Source of the DNA: Candidatus Gastranaerophilales bacterium
Lineage (GTDB): Bacteria; Cyanobacteriota; Vampirovibrionia; Gastranaerophilales; Gastranaerophilaceae
NCBI GenBank assembly: GCA_910586855.1
Contig: CAJUJH010000004.1
Span: 89,539 to 153,538, forward strand
DNA length: 64,000 nt
Direction: 5' to 3'
Shown: positions 35,970 through 42,650 of the stretch, piece by piece
Numbering within the stretch: the stretch's first letter is position 1
Layout of the letters: every line of letters starts with the position of its first letter
Translations under genes and position numbers: made by a program
Notes under the pieces: generated by a model
Told to the model about the DNA's origin: nothing
What the model saw: the letters and a program-made list of their open reading frames with translations, nothing else
The model's database searches: none

Positions 35970-36549
35970 ATTTTTGATTATTCTCTTGGTTTTAATATTT
36001 ACTGCACCTGTTTTTTCAAGCCCTGCTTTTGAAAGCAAGATACCTGAAGAAGATAACCTTGTTGAAACCACACTTAAAGATAAGAATATAGAGAAGCCTT
36101 ATATCCATCTTGAATATAATTATGAAGATTTAGAAGCGATTCCTTTAAGGGTTTCAATTAAAGAGAGGATAAAATCTGAAAAAGATTTGTATGAAGGGCA
36201 GGTTGTTGAATTTATTGTACAAAAAAGCGTTTATGAAAATAATAAAGTTAAAATAAGAAGGGGAGATATAATCAAGGCAAGGGTTTCAACCATTATAACA
36301 AGCGGGATGAACGGTATTCCTGCAAGCATTATTTTTGATGATTTTAAGATTGATGGAATAACCCCAGGGCAGGTTACAGATACACTTGAAGTTTTCGGGC
36401 AGGATAGAACATATTTTGTATTCCCGCTAAAATGGGCATTAACATTTTTGCCGCCGACAGGGTCTTTAACAAATTTTATTAAAGGCGGGCATGTAAGGGT
36501 AAGAACTAATAAAATTTTTACTCTTTACTATCATCCAAAATGGTTGTAA
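35962..36549 (+). CDS. Exported protein of unknown function, 195 residues
   Basis: Signal peptide MNRFLIILLVLIFTAPVFSS, cleavage near 20. Mature part is mostly beta-rich (KDLYEGQVVEFIVQKSVY, then RRGDIIKARVSTII), with GMNGIPASIIFDDFKI near 114-129. No cysteines or catalytic motif. The 8-base overlap with the M48-like gene suggests joint action in the periplasm or outer envelope. I do not recognise a family. Confidence 0.7.
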   Translation: MNRFLIILLVLIFTAPVFSSPAFESKIPEEDNLVETTLKDKNIEKPYIHLEYNYEDLEAIPLRVSIKERIKSEKDLYEGQVVEFIVQKSVYENNKVKIRRGDIIKARVSTIITSGMNGIPASIIFDDFKIDGITPGQVTDTLEVFGQDRTYFVFPLKWALTFLPPTGSLTNFIKGGHVRVRTNKIFTLYYHPKWL

Positions 36550-36626
36550 ATATTTGTATATCGGCTCTTCCACCGTAAAATTTTTGTGCTAAACTAAAGA
36601 TTAATTAAATTAAGAGGGATTGATTT

Positions 36627-37274
36627 TTGGCAAGGATAGTTTCTATAAAAGATGCCGTAAGTTTAATAAAAGATGGCGCCACTGTTATGATAGGCGGTTT
36701 TTTAAGCTGCGGTGCGCCTGATAAATTAATTGATGAACTTGTTAAACAAAATGCTAAGAATCTTACAATGATATCAAATGATACTTCTATTCCAAATAAA
36801 GATAAGGGAAAACTCATAGTAAATAAACAGGTTAAAAAGCTTATCACAAGCCACATAGGAACAAATCCTGAAACAGGACGTCAGATGGAAGCAGGAGAAA
36901 TAGAGGTTGAACTTACCCCTATGGGTTCTTTAATGGAGCGTATTAGAGCAAAGGGTGCAGGTTTAGGCGGTGTTTTAACTCCTACGGGCGTTGGTACGGC
37001 AATTGCCGAAGGCAAAAAAGTTTATGAACTTGATAATAAAAAATATTTATTTGAAAAACCTATAAGTGCTGATTTTGCTTTAATATACGGTACAAAGGCA
37101 GATAAATACGGCAATGTTTCATATTTTGGGACAACAAGAAACTGTAATACCGTTATGGCAACAGCGGCTGATACTGTTATTGTGCAGGCGGATGAAATCG
37201 TTGATTGTTTAGACCCAAATGAAGTGGTTATTCCGGGGCTTTTTATTGATTATATAGTAGATGGGCAAAAATAA
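36627..37274 (+). CDS. 3-oxoacid/butyrate-acetoacetate CoA-transferase subunit A
   Basis: 215 residues. With subunit B it moves CoA between acetate or butyrate and an acetoacetyl- or acyl-CoA partner. Start is TTG 36627 with AGAGGGA about 9 nt upstream. The CoA-binding motif GGFLSCGAPDKLIDEL (about 23-38) and the TPTGVGTAIAEGK block (about 117-129) match AtoD/CtfA/ScoA. It ends on the first base of the subunit-B start region, so the two are translated together. Likely part of short-chain fatty-acid fermentation. Confidence 0.93.
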   Translation: MARIVSIKDAVSLIKDGATVMIGGFLSCGAPDKLIDELVKQNAKNLTMISNDTSIPNKDKGKLIVNKQVKKLITSHIGTNPETGRQMEAGEIEVELTPMGSLMERIRAKGAGLGGVLTPTGVGTAIAEGKKVYELDNKKYLFEKPISADFALIYGTKADKYGNVSYFGTTRNCNTVMATAADTVIVQADEIVDCLDPNEVVIPGLFIDYIVDGQK

Positions 37275-37963
37275 TGATGGAACTTTTAAGCAAAGAGAAG
37301 ATAAGAGAAATCATTGCAAAACGTGCAGCCAAAGAATTTAAGGACGGGGATGTTGTAACCCTTGGGATTGGTTTACCTACAGAAGTTACAAAGTATATCC
37401 CGCCTTCTACAAAGGTTATGTTCCAATCTGAAAACGGGCTTTTAGGGGTTGGGAAAAATCAGGATATTGATAATATTGATGAAAGAGTGATAAACGCTGG
37501 CGGCGGGTATGTTGAAACGGTTGAGGGCGCCTGCTTTTATGATTCTCAGATGGCTTTTATTTTAATGCGCGGCGGACATATTGATGCTACTGTTTTAGGA
37601 GCGCTTCAGGTGGATAGCGAGGGAAACCTTGCAAACTGGTCTGTACCAAATAAATTTACCCCCGGCATGGGCGGCGCTATGGATTTGGTTGTGGGTGCAA
37701 AAAAGGTTATAGTTGTAATGGAGCACACATCAAAAGGGCAGATAAAAATTGTTGAAAAATGTAATCTTCCTTTGACTGCATCATGTGAAGTGAATTTGAT
37801 TATTACAGAAAAATGTGTGTTTAGAGTTTTGAAAAACTCTGATGGTACGCCTGACGGGCTTTTATTAGAAGAAATTAATCCTATGTTTACGGTTGATGAT
37901 ATTAAAAAAACAACCGGATGTGATTTTAAAATCAGTGAAAAACTGGTTGAAATGGAAGTATAA
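37274..37963 (+). CDS. 3-oxoacid/butyrate-acetoacetate CoA-transferase subunit B
   Basis: 229 residues carrying the catalytic Glu in FQSENGLLGVG (about 54, the thioester acceptor), with LGIGLPTEV upstream and GGAMDLVVGAKK downstream, as in AtoA/CtfB. Start may be ATG 37274 or ATG 37277. Overlaps subunit A by one base. Ends 17 bases before the GC-richer cassette array. Confidence 0.93.
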   Translation: MMELLSKEKIREIIAKRAAKEFKDGDVVTLGIGLPTEVTKYIPPSTKVMFQSENGLLGVGKNQDIDNIDERVINAGGGYVETVEGACFYDSQMAFILMRGGHIDATVLGALQVDSEGNLANWSVPNKFTPGMGGAMDLVVGAKKVIVVMEHTSKGQIKIVEKCNLPLTASCEVNLIITEKCVFRVLKNSDGTPDGLLLEEINPMFTVDDIKKTTGCDFKISEKLVEMEV

Positions 37964-37979
37964 GCTTTTTTAAGCCATA

Positions 37980-38282
37980 TCAGCAGTGCGTTTCAAGATT
38001 TATTCTCAAATCCAGGACACAGCGCGCCGTAAAAGCGAGTAAAGCCGGGCAGCTGCCATTACTGCAAGCATCAGTGGTATTAAATATGCCGGAACTTAAG
38101 TAAGGAGACCAATACTTTGTGCCGCTCAGGGTGCCTGACCATATAAACTGCGGGTAACAAAGGGCGGTCCAGCTGGTACCTATGCCAGCGCCTCTGCAGC
38201 CGCCAACGTAATCGGCGCACTGTGCAGCGCCGTACTTAGAACTCTCACGACTCTCGCACAGCTGCAAACCGGCGGTCTGCAT
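37980..38282 (-). pseudogene. Cassette 7 (promoter-distal end of array)
   Basis: Open frame from QTAGLQLCESRESSKYGAAQ to a stop at 37980. Departs from the others with GGCRG for GGCQG and a 4-residue longer segment before LCYP. It has an extra Cys pair in ACSNGSC and ends TARCVLDLRINLETHC. Conserved block at 38007-38025 (the A of GCGCA is G). No start signals. Confidence 0.7.
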
Positions 38283-38320
38283 TTTGGGATTGATATTTTT
38301 TATATGCTTGGATACAGTTT

Positions 38321-38596
38321 TTACGCTGTATTATCAATCAAATCCAGGACACAGCGCACAGAAAAGGCAAGAGAACCGGAACAGTGACCAGTACCACAAG
38401 CAAAAGTAGAGTCCCAAGCTCCATAGTTCAAACCCGGTGCCCAATAGTCAGAGCCTATACTGGTAGCTGACCATACGTGGTACGGGTAGCAGTTGGTGGC
38501 ATTCCCTGTGCCTACAGCTGCGCCCTGACAGCCGCCACCGTACTCGCCGCATCTTGCAGCACCATACTTAGAGCTCTCATACCGCTCGCAGAGCTT
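38321..38596 (-). pseudogene. Cassette 6
   Basis: Reads KLCERYESSKYGAARCGEYG, GGCQG, an insert AAVGTGNAT, CYPYHVWS, a variable region with a Cys pair (FACGTGHC), then SVRCVLDLIDNTA and a stop at 38321-38323. Conserved block 38339-38357. No start codon or RBS of its own. Confidence 0.7.
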
Positions 38597-38634
38597 TTAA
38601 ACCTGTCTGCATTCTGAATTAACAGGAGTAAAAT

Positions 38635-38934
38635 CAAATCCAGGACACAGCGCACCACAGCCTAGGACGATAGTAGCCCGCCCCATAGGCGGGCGGGATA
38701 CCTGGCGAGGGGTAAACAGCGCACAGAAAAGGCAAAGTCGGCAGTGTATGACACAGCTCTCCAGGAACCGCTTATAAGCTGACCATGTCCATAAACACCT
38801 GCAGAAAGCAGCGTACCGGACCATAAGTCAAACGGCCAGCAGTTATTATTGTATGAGCCCTGGCAGCCGCCACCCAAGGTTAAACACTGCGCAGCACCGT
38901 ATTTGGAGCTTTCCCACATCTCGCACAGCTGCAA
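38635..38934 (-). pseudogene. Cassette 5, interrupted by a 69-bp insertion
   Basis: Reads QLCEMWESSKYGAAQC, GGGCQGSYNNNCWPFDLWSG, a variable region, then SVRC. The insertion at 38655-38723 adds 23 codons including a stop before the normal VRCVLDL end is reached. Conserved block 38635-38653. Confidence 0.7.
38655..38723. mobile_element. 69-bp GC-rich insertion with 8-bp duplication
   Basis: ACAGCGCA occurs at 38647-38654 and again at 38716-38723, bracketing 61 bp absent from the other six cassettes. The insert is an imperfect palindrome centred on GCCCGCCCCATAGGCGGGC and is far richer in GC than its surroundings. The duplication looks like a target-site duplication. It is too short to encode anything. 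Confidence 0.5.
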
Positions 38935-38957
38935 AACCCAGGTCTGTAGTGGATTTT

Positions 38958-39209
38958 CAAATCCAGGACACAGCGCACAGCAAAAGCGTTGGTATTAATA
39001 CAACGGCCAGCACCATCACATATTCCGGTAGACTTAAGACTGCCGCTGTTCAAGGCAAAACCCTGATAATAACCTGACGCCAAAAACAAACCTGACCATA
39101 TGTGGTTCGGCCAGCAGCTGCTATTGCCCGAGCCCTGACAGCCGCCATTCAAATAATCGCACCGCGCAGCGCCGTAAGAAGAACTCGCATTGTTGTCGCA
39201 CAGCTGCAA
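38958..39209 (-). pseudogene. Cassette 4
   Basis: Reads QTGLQLCDNNASSSYGAARC, GGCQGSGNSSCWPNHIWSG, a variable region with a Cys pair (ICDGAGRC), then AVRCVLDLKIHYRPG and on into the next unit out of frame. Conserved block 38958-38976. Confidence 0.7.
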
Positions 39210-39243
39210 ACCTGTCTGTATTCTGGATTAACGGTGGTAAACC

Positions 39244-39480
39244 CAAATCCAGGACACAGCGCACACCGTGGTCAATAGTAATGTTACGTGACTCATCGGG
39301 TACTCTGGAATAGAAAGTGCCATTGCCCAAGATTCCTATATACCTCTCTGAACCGTTAGGAGTCTCGCCCCATATAGCGTTCGGCCAGCAGCTGCCATTG
39401 TATGAGCCCTGGCAGCCGCCATTTAGATAATCACACCTTGCAGCGCCGTAAGAAGAGCTTGCGCCATAGTCGCAGAGCTT
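39244..39480 (-). pseudogene. Cassette 3
   Basis: Reads KLCDYGASSSYGAARCDYLN, GGCQGSYNGSCWPNAIWG, a variable region with several Asn/Gly/Ser, then HGVRCVLDLGLPPLIQNTDR. The frame differs from cassette 2, so read-through from it shifts. Conserved block 39244-39262. Confidence 0.7.
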
Positions 39481-39538
39481 CTTTTGAATACCTCTGGTCT
39501 GAATTTATTTTGCGTTTTAATTTTATAAAAAGCAAAAC

Positions 39539-39784
39539 CAAATCCAGGACACAGCGCACAGAATAAGGATATGTGCCTATATATGCCTTGGAATTGTCAA
39601 CCAGACTGCCGCTTTCTAATCCAACGCCCCAATACTCACTGCTGTTAGTGCTTGAGGTTTTACTTGACCATACCCATGCCGGGTGGCAGTTAGTATTGTA
39701 TGAGCCCTGGCAGCCGCCATCCAGCCATCTACAATACGCAGCGCCGTAAGAAGAACTTGCACCGGCGTCGCAGAGCTGTAACAA
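39539..39784 (-). pseudogene. Cassette 2
   Basis: Reads LQLCDAGASSSYGAAYCRWL, GGCQGSYNTNCHPAWVWS, a variable Ser/Thr-rich region, then SVRCVLDLVLLFIKLK. After VLDL the frame runs on into cassette 3 out of register. Conserved block 39539-39557. Confidence 0.7.
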
Positions 39785-39832
39785 CTGTTTGCATGGTTTA
39801 TTTAACTTTAAAAGTCAGTCTTATATAACCTG

Positions 39833-40114
39833 CTAATAAAGAATAACCCCATGCTTGTATCTCAAATCCAGGACACAGCGCACAGACTCTGCTTGTGTAA
39901 CAGAGTGACCAGCTTCACCGTTGTACTCATAAAACCTTCCGCCATTGAGCTCTGGCGACCATGAATGAGTAGTGCTTATCTGCTTACCTGACCATACTAT
40001 GTACGGGTAGCAGTTGTTATTTACACCGCCCTGGCAGCCGCCAACCAAGTATAGGCACTGTGCAGCGCCGTAAGAAGAACTCGTATTGGCGTCGCAGAGC
40101 TTGTCACTGTACAA
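39833..40114 (-). pseudogene. Cassette 1 (promoter-proximal end of array)
   Basis: Reads YSDKLCDANTSSSYGAAQC, GGCQGGVNNNCYPYIVWSG, a variable region, then ESVRCVLDLRYKHGVILY and a stop. An in-frame stop lies just upstream of the TTG at 40114, and 40115-40377 holds no N-terminal domain, so this unit is also headless. Conserved block 39863-39881. Confidence 0.7.
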
Positions 40115-40377
40115 ATTTTATGCGCTTTTTGTGTCCACAAATGAAGGTTAAGTGAATTTGGTCTGATAAAATAAACGTTACCAGACGATATTTTGCATTT
40201 TGCCTTTTTTATGATTATAAGATAAGGCTTATACAAACTCTTAAACCATAAAGATGGTTCTAACCTGACGATTTGAAAACCTTATCTATTAAAACCCGTG
40301 AGCCTTAATACTCTAAGGATATATTTATGTTTGAATAATAATATTTTTTTTCAAATTTGGCAAATGTTAAATTTGTT

Positions 40378-40974
40378 TTAATTTTTCAGCCATTTTTTGA
40401 AAAATTCAATCCCCGCATTGGAGCTCTTTTCGGGGTGAAACTGTACTGCGGTTATATTTTTATATTCAACACTTGCACAAAAATCAATATTATAGTTAGC
40501 GTTTGAACTTATTATTTCTTTATTAAAAGGATTAACATAATAAGAATTTACAAAGTAAAAATAATCATCGCAAAGATAGCTATTGTTATTTGTTGTTTGT
40601 ATTTTATTCCAGCCTATTTGTGGAGTTTTTCCTATTTGAAATTTTTTAACATCTCCTTTGAATATTGATAAGCCTTCAACCCCGGGTGCCTCTTCGGATT
40701 TCTCAAATAAAACCTGTAAACCAAGACATATGCCCAAAAAAACTTTCCCGTCAGATACAATATCTTGTATAAAAGATACCATATCTTTTGATTTTAATTT
40801 TGCGATGGCTTGTGCAAAATGTCCTTGTCCCGGGAAAATAATCTTGTCTGCTTGTTTAATTTTTTCTTTATCATCTGTGATAATATACGGTACATCAAGG
40901 AATGTGAGCATATTGCCTAAACTTCTCACATTTCCTGCGCCATAATCTATTATTGCAACATTTGTTTTGCTCAT
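40378..40974 (-). CDS. hisH: Imidazole glycerol phosphate synthase glutaminase subunit
   Basis: 198 residues, class I glutamine amidotransferase of histidine synthesis that channels ammonia to HisF. Triad residues: C83 (GICLGLQ), H180 and E182 (QFHPEKSS). GAGNVRS near the N-terminus is typical of HisH. No hisF or other his gene is adjacent. It follows the aminotransferase gene by 2 bases in the same direction. Related HisH-like proteins with other partners, such as nucleotide-sugar amidation, exist, so the his assignment is probable rather than certain. Confidence 0.88.
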   Translation of the reverse strand: MSKTNVAIIDYGAGNVRSLGNMLTFLDVPYIITDDKEKIKQADKIIFPGQGHFAQAIAKLKSKDMVSFIQDIVSDGKVFLGICLGLQVLFEKSEEAPGVEGLSIFKGDVKKFQIGKTPQIGWNKIQTTNNNSYLCDDYFYFVNSYYVNPFNKEIISSNANYNIDFCASVEYKNITAVQFHPEKSSNAGIEFFKKWLKN

Positions 40975-40976
40975 AA

Positions 40977-42236
40977 TTAATTAAATGTGTGCCCGTCTTG
41001 TTTCATTCTTTCAATAACAGTGTTAAGGTTTTCCATAGAATCTACGATTGAAAGCCTTACATAGCCTTTGCCGTTTGTACCGAAAGCATCTCCGGGTACT
41101 GCAACAATTCCTGATTTTTCAAGTAAGTCTTTGCAAAATTCTCTTGAATCTTCTTTATATTTTAGAGGAGATTTAATCCAAAGGTAAAAACTTGCTTTTG
41201 GTGTTTCAACATCTTGCCAGCCTAAGCTTTTTAGCCCTTGAACAAATTTATCCATCTTGATTTTTAAATTTTTATTGGCATTATGGATGTATTCTTCGCC
41301 TTCTTTTGAATTTAAAAGCTTTGCTCCTGTTAATTGAAGGGCTTTAAATACACCGGTATCAATTGTAGATTTTAGTTTACCAAACATGGAAACAATCTGC
41401 TTATTACCGCAAACCCAGCCGATACGCCATCCTGTCATAGCATATGGTTTTGAAAAGCTGTGAAATTCAACAGCAACATCTTTTGCGCCTTTTAATTCCA
41501 AGATACTCAATGGTTTGTCGTTATCATCAAAATAAATTTCAGAATACGCATTATCAGACATTAAAATAATTTGGTGTTTAATACAAAAATCAACACATTT
41601 TTGGAGGTATTCTTTAGTTGCAACAGCACCAAGCGGGTTATTCGGGTAATTTATAACAAGTGCTTTAATTTTTTCAGGGTTTAAACTGTCTTTTTTAAGC
41701 TGTTCCAAGACAAGTTCAAGATCCGGCATATAGTTATTTTCTTTTGTTAAAGGAACGCCGTATCCTAAACCGCCTGAAACTTTTACCATCTCGCCGTATG
41801 AAGCATACCCAGGGTCAGGAATCAGGATTATGTCTTTATTTTTAATATCGGTTGTCGGGTTAATTAATTCCCTGATAAGGTTTGCAATACCTTCTTTTGA
41901 ACCTATAAGGGAGAAAACTTCATCTTGTTTAATATCAACATTAAATCTTGATTTCATTCTTTCAATAACAGCTTCAGTAAAGAATTTTTCACCTTTTGGG
42001 GTAGAATATGTATGGATTGAAGGGTCATCGAGGCAGCTTTTTAAAGTATCAACCGCAAATTTTGGAACCATATCAACCGGTGCACCCATTGAAAGAGAGA
42101 TAGGCTTTCTGCCTTTTTTTGTAAGTTCTTCTGTAAGTTCAAGTGTTCTTTGTTTTATTTGAAACATAATGTATGTTTCAAGGTTTTGAACGTAATTGTT
42201 GAAATGGTTTTTAAAATCGATAGCCACATTTTCCAT
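40977..42236 (-). CDS. PLP-dependent aminotransferase, class I/II (LL-diaminopimelate aminotransferase-like)
   Basis: 419 residues, fold-type I. Substrate/PLP blocks: NYPNNPLGAVA (about 195-205), DNAYSEIYFD, and the lysine block SFSKPYAMTGWRIGW (about 260-274). The last is close to DapL, which makes LL-diaminopimelate directly from tetrahydrodipicolinate and is the cyanobacterial route; aspartate or other aminotransferase remains possible. It starts a two-gene unit with hisH (2-base gap). Confidence 0.85.
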   Translation of the reverse strand: MENVAIDFKNHFNNYVQNLETYIMFQIKQRTLELTEELTKKGRKPISLSMGAPVDMVPKFAVDTLKSCLDDPSIHTYSTPKGEKFFTEAVIERMKSRFNVDIKQDEVFSLIGSKEGIANLIRELINPTTDIKNKDIILIPDPGYASYGEMVKVSGGLGYGVPLTKENNYMPDLELVLEQLKKDSLNPEKIKALVINYPNNPLGAVATKEYLQKCVDFCIKHQIILMSDNAYSEIYFDDNDKPLSILELKGAKDVAVEFHSFSKPYAMTGWRIGWVCGNKQIVSMFGKLKSTIDTGVFKALQLTGAKLLNSKEGEEYIHNANKNLKIKMDKFVQGLKSLGWQDVETPKASFYLWIKSPLKYKEDSREFCKDLLEKSGIVAVPGDAFGTNGKGYVRLSIVDSMENLNTVIERMKQDGHTFN

Positions 42237-42373
42237 TGTTAATGCTTCCTTATTTTTAAGCTAAACTTAAATATTCTTCACTAAAAAATTATACCATACA
42301 TATTTTGGTGCACAATGATGGAGCTTGGTTGATTTTTATGGAATCTGATAGCGGCTTTTATATTTTTTCTGCC

Positions 42374-42493
42374 CAGAGATATTTTTGCAAAAGCAGCAGA
42401 GGATTCGCACCTGTAAAAAATTGTATTAATCATTTATTTATTAATATCTGCGGAGGCGAATTTTTAACAGCTGCTTTTGCAAAAATATCTCTG
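42374..42493. repeat. Long palindrome, 24-bp arms (element E2)
   Basis: Perfect 24-bp arms at 42374-42397 and 42470-42493. The 72-bp core begins AGAGGATTCGCACCTG and ends GGCGAATTTTTAACA; the same core, slightly varied, occurs in E3 at 52 kb. TTAAC is at 42464-42468. It lies between divergent genes in a gap of about 410 bp that holds no other feature. Confidence 0.85.
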
Positions 42494-42650
42494 CTTTTAT
42501 AAAATTTATGGTTGGCATAAAGATAACATGAATGGTGTAATTTATTGCACTTTTAAAAGCAAGGCCGAATTTCTTATAAGAAAAATGCTGGGTGGTACGG
42601 GTTTAGCATGCCGTTTGTTTATTATATAATGTAATAAACAAGGATGGTTG

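Larger units (their letters stand above)
37980..40114 (-). repeat. Tandem array of seven C-terminal-domain cassettes, probable silent loci
   Basis: Seven units of 286-332 bp in one orientation encode variants of one C-terminal domain: LC[DE]-x3-SS-x-YGAA-x-C, GGCQG, N-x-x-C-x-P-x3-WSG, a variable stretch of about 35-45 residues, then VRCVLDL. Stops and frame changes between units exclude one long protein. No unit has an N-terminal export signal, RBS or promoter. A 19-base block encoding the VRCVLDL end (plus strand CAAATCCAGGACACAGCGC) is identical in all seven. GC is visibly higher than the flanks. The organisation matches donor arrays for gene conversion; the expression locus is not in this window. 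Confidence 0.8.

Noticed and set aside
38597..38824. 75-codon frame within the cassette array
   Set aside because: Different frame from the conserved cassette domain; created by the 69-bp insertion.
37980..40114. Diversity-generating retroelement
   Set aside because: No reverse transcriptase or single template repeat is in the window, and units differ at all base types and in length, not only at adenines.
37980..40114. CRISPR array
   Set aside because: Repeat period is about 300 bp with coding-like units; no 25-40-bp repeat/spacer pattern exists anywhere in the window.
42305..42502. 65-codon frame spanning palindrome E2
   Set aside because: It is composed largely of the palindrome arms and core; no RBS.
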